Assembly (NCBI RefSeq): GCF_949628215.1 | Contig: NC_134283.1 | Location: 23,166,975-23,230,974 of the forward strand | Origin: Phalacrocorax aristotelis | Lineage: Eukaryota > Chordata > Aves > Suliformes > Phalacrocoracidae | DNA: 64,000 nt | Reading direction: 5' to 3' | In this document: positions 30,001-41,800 of the stretch, in pieces | Layout of the letters: the number at the start of each line of letters is the position of its first letter | How positions within the stretch are numbered: position 1 is the stretch's first letter | The notes under the pieces: generated by a model | Database searches by the model: none | Told to the model about the DNA's origin: nothing | The model's input: the letters and a program-made list of their open reading frames with translations, nothing else | Program-made: the position numbers and the translations under genes

Positions 30001-33000
30001 CGTGGTCTGCTGCCTGCTCTCTCCTGGTGAAAGAAGAGCAGCTGGGACAGGCAGATAGGACTGCAGCGTTATGTCTTTACGATGGAGAACCATTTCCTCA
30101 CCTGTGAAGCACTTGCAGATATCTTCATGTGTCACATAAGCTAATGTTTCCAAGGTTAAGGGGAAAGGCTGTGGCTTCCTGTGCAGACAAAGAACTTAAA
30201 GGGCACCTGGCATTTCCTTCCTGAGCACAAGAAACACCATTCCCAGAAGGCTCTCCATGCCACACTCTGAAGTGGTCTGCAGGCAAGGTCTGCAAGCTAC
30301 ATACTTATCAGAGCTGACATCCTAAGAGAGGCAAGCCACAAGAGCAGCTCTGCATGAGAGAAAGCAGCACCTGTGGCTCAGAGAGAAGCACTTTTCTCAT
30401 CATGGTAAACATTACAGCATTTTTTACCTCAAAAAGATGGATGAAAGCCATGCACCGCTGAGCAAGCTGGTTTCCAGGCTGGAGAGAGATACCCTAATTG
30501 CAGAGGCAGGCACTGCCTCTTGACCCTTTCAGCGCAGATCCTTCAGCCACAACAGGTCACCATCAGCCCTCTGCCCTCAGCAGGGCAGCACCAACCCGGC
30601 CCTCAGGGCTCTGCTTTCTAGCCCAGCAAGCGAGCAGGGAGAGAGAGTAATCAGTTCACACAAAGGATATCGACTGTTCTGCACGTCTTCTGTAACGTTT
30701 TTGATGCTCTGCTGAACCCACATCTTCTGCTGCTCCAGCTCCTGTTCCCGCTGCTCCAGGTCCTCTATGTCTGCCTTCAGCTCAATAAGTTTGTGAGCTA
30801 TCTCACGTGTGTTGCAGCCAGGACCCACCCCTCTGCACAAAGTAAAAAGAAGTGACATGCACCAGCCTCCAGAGGCACCCAGGCCAGCCCCAACCTCCCA
30901 GAGAGGCTGCCACCTCCATTACTGTCATCCCTGTCATGCATCAAGGCAAGATCACCCAGAAAGCCTCATCTGTACCTGCTCTCGATTCCCACCTTCCAGC
31001 ATAGCAACGTTTGGTACATCTGCCTACATCTCACAGACTGAAAGGGTTCTCCCCCATCTCCAGTGCCATGACAGGCATTTTTTCTAGCCCAAGGAGCTGC
31101 AAATACTTAGTCTGTACCAAAATAACAGCTCCAATGTAACAGAGACATGCCATACATTCTTCAGCTTTCCTTACTACTACCAACAGCATAGCGCAGCTGG
31201 GGGAAGTACAAGCATGCACAGACCACCCAGAAACCTTGCTCTGAGCTGGGCATTTTAACCACAGTGTCACTTAGACAACAGCCTCACAAAGCCCTGCTTG
31301 CCTGAAGAGGAAAAAGGCACCCATACAACAGGACCTGGGGCTAGAAGGAACCTGTGAACAATTTCGAGTTTCTCTGTCACTCACTTCCACTGGATACTGT
31401 TCTTGGATTTCTTCTCAATCAACCCAATGCCTTCCAGGACATTCGTGATATCGTAGATCCGTCGCTTCTGTCGCACAGCCAAGGTATCTGCAGCCTGCAA
31501 AAATGTTAGACACTTAACACCAAACTCTCAGTCACATTTCACTCCTTCCTGCCGTCAGATTAATTTCTGGCCAAGAGCTTCGCTCACCATCTCGTCCCCA
31601 TGCCTCAAATTACAACACCGTGTTCTTAATGTCATCATGACCATGAGAAGAAGCCACTGCCCCTTCATTTCTTTTCTCAACCAGCAACCTCCCCACTAAG
31701 CACAAACCAAATTCCAGCCATCTTGCTCGCAGTGGGTCCAAAAATCACCATTCCTCAGCAGCAAAGCAGTGCTAGAAGAAACTAGCCTGGCAGCCTAAAA
31801 ATTTAGTAATCCTTCAGAGTAAAAGAGATGGGGACGGGAAGAGGAAGGTAGAGAGCTGCCTGCGCAACTGACAACAGTTTAGCAAAGCGGATGTTCAAAA
31901 GGTCTTTTCTAAACCTGATCTGATGCCGCTTGATAGAAAATCGACACCTTTTCAAGAGGCAGATTACTCTGTTTGAAAGGCATTACACGGGGAGGAGAGT
32001 AAATGGTTTCCACTACCACACAGCAACCTAGCATCAGCAAGAGGTTTAACGGGCACAGCACCAGAATAGCCAGGGCCACAACATTAGCGGCACCGCACAC
32101 AGAGCAGGTCAGCACAGTAATGATGTTCCCTCTCACCTACCACTAATGGAGCGGGAGTTCCGAGACCCTACACTGCGCAACAGTTCAAATCACACTAATG
32201 AATACAAATCCACATAATGGACACTGTAAGCAGGAAAAAATTGCCCAAATCCAGGGAGACAACAATTTCGCAGAGAAGAGGACAGAAGCCTGCAGCCAGA
32301 GACTCCTCCAGCTCTTGCATCTCCAGGGCTTTCTGGCACTTGTCTGCTGCCTGCAAAAAGCACTCATTGGCATACCCACCTAAGAGGTGTTTGTAGAAAC
32401 CACAGCAAAGGAATTTCACCTATAGAAAAGGCCTAGGTTTAAGTACCATACACACCACAAAGATAGAACTACTTCCTCTAGGTGAAGACTGTCAAAATGC
32501 AGAAGGAAGGCACATTTGCAGGGTACTCCTCCACCACCTACAGGCATCAGGAACAACCTTTGGTAGAGGTGAATCTGACTGTGCTCCCTTAGAATCACAG
32601 AATGGTTTGGGTTGAAATGGACCTTTAGAGGCCACCTAGTTCAACCCCCCTGCAGTGAGCAGGGACGTCTTCAACTAGATCAGGTTGATCAGAGCACCGT
32701 CCAGCCTGGCCTTGAATGTTTCTAGGGATGGGGCATCTACCACCTCTCTGGGCAACCTGTGCCAGTGTTTCACCACCCTCACAGTAACAAATTTATTCTT
32801 TATATCCAGTCTAAATCTACCCTCTGTTAGTTTAAAACCATTACCCCATGTCCTGTCACAACAAGCCCTGCTAAAGAGATTGTCCTCATCCTTCCTATAG
32901 TCCCCCTTTAAGTACTGAAAGGCTGCAATAAGGTCTCCCTGCTGCCTTCTCTTCTCCAGGATAAACGACCCCAACTCTCAGCCAGTCTTCACAGGTGAGG

Positions 33001-33931
33001 TGCTCCAGTCCTCAGATCATTTTTGTGGCCCTCCTCTGGACCTGCTCCAACAGGCCCACGTCTGTCCTGTGCTGAGGGCTCCAGAGCTGGACACAGCACT
33101 CCAGGTGGGGTCTCACCAGAGCAGAGCAGAGGGGCAGAATCCCATCCCTCAACCTCCTGCCCATGCTGCTTTTGATGCAACCCAGGGTACAGTTGGCCCT
33201 CCGGGCTGCAAGCACACATTGCTGGCTCATGTCCAGCTTTTCACCCACCAGTACCCTTCCTGCTGTGTGCCAGGGGGACAATGCACAGTAGGGGGATCAG
33301 TCTCCCCGTTTCTATAGGTCTCAGAGGATTTAGAGGGCTGGATCATTGCGGTGCTGGTGATGAAGCAGCACCTCGGTGTGGGGCAAGAGCGCAGGAGAGA
33401 AACAGACAGCCGAAGGGGGTTACAGCCAAAGCACACCGATGCCTGCACCATCAGGCAAGGTCCGCTGCCTCCTCTCTGCTGGGACAGACCGAGAGTGGGG
33501 AGGGCGGCTGGGGAGGAGGCAGCGGGGGGAACGCGGGGCGGCCGGCGCAGGGGCCCCGCGGGGCGGCTGGCAGCTCCGCCGCACCCGGGGATCCTCGGGA
33601 CCCCTCTTCCCCCGTGCTTGCTGCACCGAGCGCTGCCATGTCCCGTGTCCCCGTCCCCCGCCCCAAAAAAACCCTCTTCACCCCCCGGAGGAGCGGCGCC
33701 CCGCGGGAAGGCCCAGCCGGAGGCGGGTGCTCCCGCAGAGTCCGTCCCCCCCGGGCACCCACCCCCCACCGGCAGCCCCCGCACCAGCTTGAGGTCGAGC
33801 ACCCCGTCCTTGGCCTCCTGCAGCAACGACACGAACTTGGTGGTCAGCAATCCCAGGCTCTTCTCATGGCGGCTGGGCGCCCCCGCAGCTCCGCTCCCAC
33901 CCCCGGGGGGCTGCGGCCCGCACTCCGCCAT
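21013..33931 (-). CDS. E2F4: E2F4, repressor-type E2F transcription factor, complete
   Basis: Heterodimerises with DP proteins, binds TTTSSCGC promoters and recruits p130/p107 in quiescent cells. Ten coding exons: 33785-33931, 31385-31494, 30671-30832, 30102-30145, 27237-27298, 26610-26895, 25347-25538, 24103-24150, 21474-21518 and 21013-21128, giving 403 aa (human 413). Order: winged-helix DNA-binding domain near residues 20-86 ([20 protein letters not shown]); leucine-rich coiled coil near 90-135 ([13 protein letters not shown]); marked box near 140-215 ([33 protein letters not shown]); a Pro/Ser/Thr linker; and the C-terminal pocket-binding segment [17 protein letters not shown]. All introns are GT-AG except intron 3, which is AT-AC. 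The linker keeps only SSS where human has a long polyserine run. No disabling changes. The ATG choice follows the human-like start MAE. Confidence 0.97.
25858..26222 (+). mobile_element. Old, diverged CR1 fragment in E2F4 intron 6
   Basis: Plus-strand sequence aligns by eye to the CR1 ORF2 C-terminal region: a GTGTCCAGCTTCGG...TTCAAGAAAGA block, CTACCTGAAAGGC near 26040, and a TTCACTGAGAGGGTGCTGCAGCCCTGGAAGAG...GGGGATCTCCACC-like block to about 26215. It has many differences and no open frame, so it is much older than the minus-strand CR1 copies. It is antisense to E2F4. Confidence 0.7.
30146..30670 (-). other. U12-type (AT-AC) intron 3 of E2F4
   Basis: On the minus strand the 5' splice site reads ATATCCTTTG (30670 down), the minor-spliceosome consensus. 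The 3' end has a CCCCTTAAC branch motif at about 30155-30163, with the branch adenosine about 11 bases from the terminal AC at 30146-30147. Joining 30671 to 30145 restores the conserved marked-box entry ([13 protein letters not shown]) in frame. No GT-AG choice here keeps both the phase and these residues. U12 introns are known in the E2F family. Confidence 0.88.
32591..33265 (-). mobile_element. CR1 LINE in E2F4 intron 1
   Basis: Minus-strand CR1 in the same orientation as E2F4, ending about 520 bases from exon 1. The 3' end has a single octamer (AGAATCACAGAAT). Minus-strand ORF2 remnants include [23 protein letters not shown]-like sequence and [20 protein letters not shown] in a second frame, so the coding frame is broken. 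It belongs to a different subfamily from the 6543/34416 pair. Confidence 0.92.
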
Positions 33932-34330
33932 CTGCCCGCCGCCGGCTCCGCTCCCGGCCCCGGCCCCGGCCCCGGCTCCGGCCCCGGCCCCGCCGCGCTT
34001 CCGCTTCCGCCCGGCGGGGAACGACGGGAGCTTCCGGGGCGGGCGGGGGAAGCCCGGTCACGGAGGGGACCCGGTGGTTCCGGGGCCGCCCCGCAGCGGG
34101 GCAGGGACTTCCCCCGGCGGGACCCGCTGCCTTCCGTGCGGGGATGGCGGCCCGACGTCCCACCGGGGCCGGCACCGGGAGCTTCCCGCTGCCGGCGCCC
34201 CTCAGGGGGTCTGTCCGGGAAGCTGCCGGTGGTTTTACCGAGGGCTGCAGGGCCTGGGGGACAAACGGGGTGTGCGCCCACCCCCGAGCCGTCCTGTGGT
34301 GCCAAGGCTAAGCTTAGACCTCGTAACTGG
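33480..34330 (-). promoter_or_regulatory. E2F4 CpG island and promoter
   Basis: Dense CpG sequence covers E2F4 exon 1 and about 400 bases upstream of its ATG (33931). Three ETS-type CTTCCG cores lie at 33998-34003, 34004-34009 and 34031-34036. No TATA box is seen. The divergent gene EXOC3L1 starts coding at 35900, so this island may serve E2F4 mainly; the CR1 at 34416-35368 separates it from EXOC3L1. Long plus-strand open frames here are GC-rich shadows. Confidence 0.65.
33953..33993 (-). repeat. GGGGCC-type hexamer tract in E2F4 5' leader
   Basis: About six CCGGCC units on the plus strand, one altered to CCGGCT, so the E2F4 strand reads GGCCGG/GGGGCC-type repeats some 20-60 bases upstream of the ATG. 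G-runs of four recur at regular spacing, the arrangement that can form G-quadruplexes in DNA or RNA. Confidence 0.8.
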
Positions 34331-34415
34331 CCGTGCGGCCGTGTCGCGCCTGAGGTCTCTCTCCACCTGGGCAAAGCAAGTGCTTGGCTGCTCCAAAACA
34401 GCCAGTGTGGGGGCG

Positions 34416-35368
34416 AATCACAGAATCATCACAGACTGTCCTGAGTCAGAAAGGATCCGTAAGGATCATCGAGTCCAACTCCCTTCCCTGCACAGGACAA
34501 CCCCAGATTCACACCATGTCTCTGAGGGCCTTGTCCAAGTGCTTCTTGAATATCGCCAGGCTTGGCACTGTCCATGACTGCCTCCCTGGGGAGCCTGTTC
34601 CAGGGCTCCACCACCCTCTGGGTGAGGAACCTTTTCCTAATATCCAACCTAACCCTCCCCTGGCACATCTTCCTGCCATTCCCTTGGGTCCTGTCATTGG
34701 TTACCAGAGGGAAAAGATCAGCGCCTGCCCCTCCTCCTCCCCTTGTGAGGAAGCTGTAGACCTCGATGAGGTCTGCCCTCGGTCTCCTCTTGTCCAGGCT
34801 GAACAAACCAAGCGGCTTTAGCTGCTCCTCATATGGCTTCCCCTCTAAACCCTTCACCAACTTCATGGCCCTCCTCTGGACACTCTCTCGTAGCTTTGTA
34901 TCCTTAATGTACTGTGGTGCCCAAACCTGCACACAGCACTCGAGGTGAGGGCGCACCAGCGCGGAGCAGAGCGGGACAATCCCCTCCCTCAAACAGCTGC
35001 AATGCAGCAGGACACGGTTGGCCTGCCTGGCTGCCAGGGCACACTGGTGGCTCATGTTCAACTTGCTGTTGACCAGAACCCCCAGGTCCCCCCCTGTGGA
35101 GCCGCTCTGCAGCCTCTCGTTCCCCAGCCTGTATGTATATCCAGGGTTGCCGTGCCCCAGGTGCAAAATCTGGCACTTGTCCTTGTTAAACTTCATATGG
35201 TTGGTGATTTTTCAGCTCTCCAGCCTGTCCAGATCTGTCTGCAGGGCTTCTCTGCCCTTGAGATTGTCAACAGTTCCTCCCAGTTTTGTGTCATCAGCAA
35301 GCTTAATTAGTATTCCTTCAAATCCTGCATCCACGACATTTATGAATAGATTAAAGAATCCTCTGACC
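34416..35368 (-). mobile_element. CR1 LINE in the E2F4-EXOC3L1 promoter interval
   Basis: Minus-strand CR1 of about 950 bases. The 3' end shows AATCACAGAATCATCACAG octamer-like repeats. A single frame of about 255 codons (35196 down to 34429) is open and reads as ORF2 C-terminal reverse-transcriptase sequence ([57 protein letters not shown]). It is 5'-truncated. The open frame and close match to the 6543-7194 copy suggest a comparatively recent insertion. Confidence 0.94.
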
Positions 35369-35899
35369 GGTGCCTGGTGAAGGCGGTTTGTGGCCAGGGG
35401 ATGTCTCCCAGGTCCAGCCCCAGCTGGGAAGGGTCCGTCCCTTCTTCCCCACACTCTTGCCTTCGGTTAGGCTGTCCTGGGCAGACCCTTTCCCGGTTGC
35501 TCTGTCCTCAGCTGTGCTCCTGCTATGGTTGTGGACGGTGCAGTGGAAGCTCTGTCCTGGGCCAGCATCCCTCTGTGTCTCCCCAGGTGCCCGTCTGTCC
35601 TCCTCTAGCCAGGCTGGCTGCGAGTGGGGCAGTGCTGGGAGGACATGGAGGGGCTGTGTGCCCAGGGGGACCCAAGGAGGGCACACAGGGTGAGATTTCT
35701 ACTCCCAAGGCCTGCGGCAGCCACAGCGCCTTCCCGTGTCCCCCCCCTTCCCTCTGCCCCCTGTTCCTGACGTCCTGAGCGTGGCTGCAGGAACACAATG
35801 AAGCCATGAGGAGCGCGGCTGTTCCAGCTGAGGAAACGGCTGCCGGCTTCCTCTGCACAGCCCTGCCCTGGCCCCTTCAGCTTGCACAGCCTGGAGACC
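35369..35899 (+). promoter_or_regulatory. EXOC3L1 upstream region
   Basis: The 530 bases between the CR1 and the EXOC3L1 start codon. They should hold the 5' UTR and core promoter, but I see no TATA box at a convincing place and no strong CpG island. This differs from the CpG-rich E2F4 side. Confidence 0.4.
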
Positions 35900-38800
35900 A
35901 TGGGCATGTCTGCGGAGGACGAGCGCACCATGAGCCCCAGAGGTAACGGGGACGATGCAGCCACCTGCCGGGGAGCTGGTGGTGCTGGGCAGGGGAGGGG
36001 TGCTACAGCTCGTAGTGTGTTTTGGGGGCTCCCCGCCCTCTGCTTTACCACCCCTGGACCTTTTCCCTGTGCTGGGGCTGATGCCTTGTGCTCTTGCAGG
36101 AGGTGGAAGCCCAGCTTTTGCTTCCTGACCTGCGCTAGGAGCAGTGCTGCTCACTGCAGAGCTCATCTTCAAAGCTGCTGGCTTCCTCCAAAGCCCCCAG
36201 TCCGCTAGGGTGCCTGTGCAGGCAGGCTCCCCAGCAGAGCCGGAACTCCTGCTTAGGACTGGGCGACATCCCTGTGGGGCTGTGGTGAGCCCCAGGTTGG
36301 GAAGTTGCTGGGGATGGAGCAGTGGGAAATGATGAAGCAGGCACTGGGGATGGGGGCTGGCGTGTGATAACTGCGCTGTTTCTCAGCCCTCTGCTCTGGC
36401 CAGAAGGCCTTTGGCATGGCTTTGCACCCTGTGCCCAGGGGGGATGCCGTGGCCACCCACAGCTGCGTGGGTGCCTTCAAGAGACCAGGAGCCTGCCGTC
36501 TTCACCTGGGCCTGGCTGTCCTTCATGGGAGAGCTGCCATCTCTCCATCCCTCCTGCTGACTCACTGCCAAAGCCTCAGCCCTGCTGAGGACTTCCCGAG
36601 TGGCATTGGACCCCTACCCGAGACAACCCAGTGTTGTGTCTGGTGGGAGTGATGGGGATGTGCGCTGGGCCTGGGGGACTGCCTGAGCTGGCAGGCTGGG
36701 TGACTCTCCTTGGGGCAGCCTTCACCACGGCTGCTGCAACAATCCCCGGTCCACGCTGGTGGCATCTGGCGCAGGGCCCTTGCAGGAGAACACGCTTGCT
36801 GCCACACTGTCCGGCTTCCCACACCTGGGTGTGCTTGGACATCGGCTGGCAGCCAGCTTCCTGCCTCTGGCCTCGGGGGCCCTTCCTGCCCTGCCAGGAG
36901 AGGCTTCGTTGTGCTCGTTAACCCCTGGCTTTGTCCCTAGACGAGGAGTGGCCGGAAGCGGAGAAGGCTGAGAAGTTGGCGAGAGGAGCTGCTCTGAAAT
37001 GGGCTTCAGCGGTGTTTTACTGCCCCGAGAAACTGGAGGGGCTTGGGCAGTACCGGAGCCGAGAGACACAGAGGAACAGCTCCATCCAGTCCCGGCTGAA
37101 GGTGGGTGTTTGCCACAGCCCACCCTGAGTGCGCCTGCAGCCTCCCCAGGCAGGGATCTCAGCCAGGGACCCCTCTTCTGCACTGAGTCATCCATTTTTT
37201 CCCCCACTTCTGGAAAAATCTTGTCCTTTGGCTGGCGCTTGGATGGAGAAATGCAGTTGTCTGTGGGGAAAGATCCAGTAAACTCCCCCCCCTCCACCTG
37301 CCCTCCCCCTGGGTAGTGTCTGAAGTGTTAAAATGAGTCTGCCATCCATCCTTCAAAACAAAACACCGAGGGTGTTCAGCACATCCCATCTGTGGGAGTC
37401 AGCACTCCCCATCCCAGCACCAAAGCTCCCCTTCCCCACGCCTGGGAAGATGCAATGAGCTCCAACCTGCCACTGCCTGCAGATCCTGCAGCAGAAACTC
37501 CTTCTCCACACACATCCATAAGGGCTGTCTCTAGTCTCTGTGCGCACCTTCCTGCCCGGGGAACCCTTTTTGTATAACCTGAGGAACAATTAACTTCAAG
37601 GTCTGATCAATCCAAGCACCCCAACCTTCTCCTGATTATTTTGGAGATGGTTTCTTCCACCTGAATGTGGGTCAATTGTCCAGGAGGCAACTTGTTTTAA
37701 GTGATGTGGCCTCAGAGTAAACACCTTGCTTCTGGTGACAATTGGTGAAAGTGCTTCTTGGCACCAGGGCCCAGGAGTTTAATGGGCAGACAAGGCATGG
37801 AGATGTGGCAGTGCTGCTGCAGAGCTGGAAAAGATGGAAATCCATTTTGGAGGAGGGTTCATATGGCCACTGAGGTGTTTCATGCCATTGATATGCCTTG
37901 GGGAGCACACAGGAGCCCTCTGGGCTGCAAGTATTTTGCAGAAGCAAAGTAATCTTTTAAAACTAAAAGGAGACCTCTGGTTACTGCTCATCCTGCTGCC
38001 TTGGTCACCCCAAAGTGATGCCTTTCTCCTATCTCTGGCACGGCAGCCATTGTCCCCCACCCCATAAATAGTCACCATGACTCAGTTTACCCAAAAGGGG
38101 TGACATGAGCCATTCCTGCTGCTGGAGTGGGTTTCCTGAAGCTGGGTGTGCTTGGGTCTGATGGGGTGGGGTCATCATGGAGATACGATGGCACGATAGA
38201 TGTGTAACAGAGAAGATGTGACCTTGTGTGGCTGGGAGAGTGCATGCGAGAGAGACCTGGCAAGGCTGGGGCAAATGGTGTGTGAGTCCTCCAGACTGCG
38301 AGAGCTTCTCCACTTCCCCTCCATCCTCTTCTGCTCCCCAGTCAACCGTCCAGTCCTACTTGGAGGGGGTAAGTTTGGGGCTGGAGCAGCTGCGGTCAGC
38401 GGCCCAGGAGGTGCAGAGCGTGTGCCAGGACCTGGGGGCTGCACAGCGGGCCCTGCTCGACAGTGCAGACCGCTTCCAGGGCCTCCAGCAGATGCGGGCA
38501 CTGATGGCGGAGCACGTGCAGCTGGCCTCGGTGGTCCAGGTGCTGCCCCAGCTGTTCTCGGGTAAGGCACTGGCCCAGTCCTTGTGGATTTGGGCTGTAA
38601 GGCACTGGGGAGAACTCCAGTCCAACCCTGGGCTCCATGCAGGGCTGGTGGCAAAGCTAGAGATGGTTGCTCCAGCTTTGCTGGTTGGGTTTGGAAGGTC
38701 TCTGTGGATGGAGATGCCACTGCCTCCCCAGGGACTGATCCAGCACAGTGTTCCCCAGATCTCAGACCCTTCCCCTCACCATCTCCCTGCTAACCTGTGC

Positions 38801-41800
38801 CCATGACCCTGGTGCATTTCTCCTCCCTCTCCCACAGTCCACGAGGTTTTTTCCCATACTCTGCAGCTGCTCCATGGGCAGCACCTCTTGGAGGCCCACG
38901 CGGCGCTCATGATGATGGAGCACCTCCGGGATGACATCCTCTCCCAGCTGCACCTCCGTGGGCTCTCTAGTGCCCAGGCGACTGTGCTGTCCTACTTTGG
39001 TGGCCTGCAGGAGCTCAGTGAGAGACTGGCCAAGCAGTTGTGGGACATCGTGGGCAGCAGCCTGCGGCTGGTGCGCGAGGACCCAGTTCTTTTTGTCACT
39101 GCTGTAAGGATCATTGAGCGTGAGGAAAAAATAGATGATACTCTGCTCCTGGAGGCCACCTTCCTGCCCCCTGGCCGCCCAAAGGGCTGGAGGCAGAAGT
39201 TTTACCACATTCTCCAGGAGACCATTACAGGAGCCCGCTTTCATGCCACCCACGTGGGCGCTGAGGGGCCGGGGCTGGCCAGGCACCTGGCAGCGCTGCA
39301 AAAGGACATTGTCTCTGAGCTGCGTGTGGTGAAGGACCTGATGGTCCAGTGCGTCCCAGCTCACTACAACATCCTCAGCGTCTGCACTGCCACCTACCAC
39401 CAGGCCCTCATCAGCCACCTCCAGGACATCCTCCGAGAGGACCTGGACAAACAGGCACTCTTCCTCCTCCTTGAGTGGGCACTTCGTGTGTACTGCAGGT
39501 CAGCACCAACCCCAGCACCCAGTCGGGTTGTCTGCCAGCAGGCAGGCAGGCTGGGAGAGTGGCTTCGGCTGCTTGGGGGTGACCACCAGGAGGACAGAGG
39601 GAGAGGTAGGAACTGCTGGAAAACACAGGTCTTCCCAGCCCTGTCCCACCTCTGCCCTCCAGCCCAGAGATGATGGGTCACCCTGACCTTCTCCCAGAAG
39701 TGGATGTTTCTGCTCTGGGACCCTTGATGTCCCCTGAGCTCGTGGATCAGACAGAGAGGAAATACGTCGTGAAAGTCAAGGTGAGTGAGCAGGATGTGCA
39801 CTGGGTATGGGGACCCACTGACCTCGCTCCTGTGCTTTGCAACTGGGTCTAGAGGGATTTGGTATCTGAATTCTTGGGCTCTCTGTGGTGGGTGTCCATC
39901 CCACAGGCTAGCGTGCTCGAGTGGATGCAGAGGACCCTGGAGGTGGAGTTCAAGGAATGGTTCAGGGAAGAGGAACCTGAAATGGACCATCAGGGCTTCT
40001 TCCAGTCAGCCCTGCCCGTCATTGTAATGCAGGTGGGTCTCCAACCTTATGGGGCATGGCCATGCTGAGACTCCCCAAAAAGTGGGCCGTGGCCTGCAGC
40101 CTCCCACTGACTCACCTCCGCTCTCCTCTCCCTGTGCAGATGCTGAATGAGAATATCCAGGTAGCCTCCTTGATCACAGACTCTCTGCAGCAGAAGGTCT
40201 ACAACATGGCCCTGGAGGAGCTCGAGGCATTTCTGGGCCGGTCAGTGGAGCCCCTTACACCCCTGCCTGTCCTCAAAGACCATGAGTCCCATGGCCAAGT
40301 ACTGTAGGCTGATGGTGGAGGTCTCAGCCATGGGACATCCAGCGCTCATCCAGGTCACAGAATGCTGTCTACTTGTGGGGCTACTATCTCAGCCTGTGGG
40401 GCTACCAGCTTGCAGGGCTTGCTGCCCCAAGCACCTCTCCAGTAGTGCCAAGCCCTGCTCTCCTGAGGGGTCCAGAATGGGTCCCACTGTCCCACCCTAC
40501 CCAACAACCTGTCATTCTCCAACCTGGTGGCAGGAGCTGCAAAGAGCCAAGTGAGCTGGGAGGGTTGTGGGAGTTCCATGTGCCCCCAAGAGCATCCCAG
40601 CTCCAGGTCCCTGTGGCAAGACATCTGGGGCTCTGCCCGCCCATCATGGTTGATTTGCTGTGTTGCAGTCTGCGGGAAGCCCTAGTGCAATGTGGGAAGG
40701 AGCACCAGAAGGACCGTACTGCACCCAAGTACTATGTCTCCTACCTTCTGGCCATGCTCAACAACAACCTGGCTCTCAGGTAATGTGCACTAGCACCTTG
40801 TAGGTCTCATAGCAATGCCACTACCCATCCCCATGTGGGACCAGCATATCCACCATGCTTCCCAAGCTACCTGTCCCCTCCCTTCTTCTCTCTCTCCTAG
40901 CTCCTCTGTGTCCTCCCTGCACCCCAACACCGCCCGCAGAGAAGTCCCCATGTCCCTCTGGGCTGCTCTAGACAGGATGCAGAAGAAAGCCTGCCAACTG
41001 CTGCTGGAGGAGCTGCTCCTGGACCTGCAGGTACATTTGTCCACAGCCCCCAAGGCTGGTAGGGCTGCAACAAATCAGGCCCCAGCAAGAACAGCCCTAC
41101 TTCTCCACCCACCCCAGGCACAGGTTTATTCCTGCCCAGGATCCCCACCACATACCCTGTGGCCTGCTATCGTCCTGCAGACATCTCACCAGCCAGCACT
41201 ACCCTGTATCGCTGGGACATATGGCTTGTGGCCGCCTAAGCACTAACTGACAGAGACCAGGAGCCACAGCCCTCCCAGGCTGCCACGTGCTCCTTTTTAT
41301 GGCTGTTTCATGGCAGAAAACCAAACAGGACAGAGGCAATGTCCGTGCAGAGGATACAAGACTGTGTGTGACTGCCCGAGTCATTTCCTGCCAGCATAGT
41401 CAAATTTAGCTTTCCTGGAGTCTGGACCAAAAATCTGGAATAATTAATGGCATTGCTATTTAGGGCTTGAATGCCATTAAAACAAAGGAGCAGCTAAAGG
41501 GTGAAACGCTTGTGGGCAGCATGGAGACTGCCATGGCCCCAGGAGAGACGTAGAGGGAGTGTCTGCCTGCAGGCAGGGGGACAGGCAAGGACAACAGGGG
41601 AGGAGTAGGAGGTCAAAGCCCACAGCCAAAAACGTGTTATGTCTCCACAAGGGAAGTGGAGAGGAGTGGAAATTAAAAATAAAATCACAGCAGGACGGGC
41701 CAAAAGCAGGTGTGTGAGGAGCAGCTTGTTGCCCAGCTACTGCTCACGGTGGGGCATCATAACCCAGATAAAGCTCCAAAATGTGGATCTCTGGGTGGAA

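Noticed and set aside
30577-30670. Reading E2F4 exon 3 straight on past 30671
   Set aside because: The frame continues to a stop, but the sequence stops matching E2F4 exactly at the ATATCCTT donor; it is intron.
30139-30676. A GT-AG alternative for E2F4 intron 3 (donor at ACA/GTCGAT, acceptor at ATTAG/CTTATG)
   Set aside because: It stays in frame but deletes conserved residues before YVTHED and uses a very poor donor, while the AT-AC signals match the U12 consensus closely.
33281-34577. Two plus-strand open frames of 387 and 408 codons over the E2F4 CpG island
   Set aside because: They are antisense to E2F4 exon 1 and run into CR1 sequence. They are rich in Pro, Ala, Gly and Arg as expected of GC-rich DNA and show no domain.
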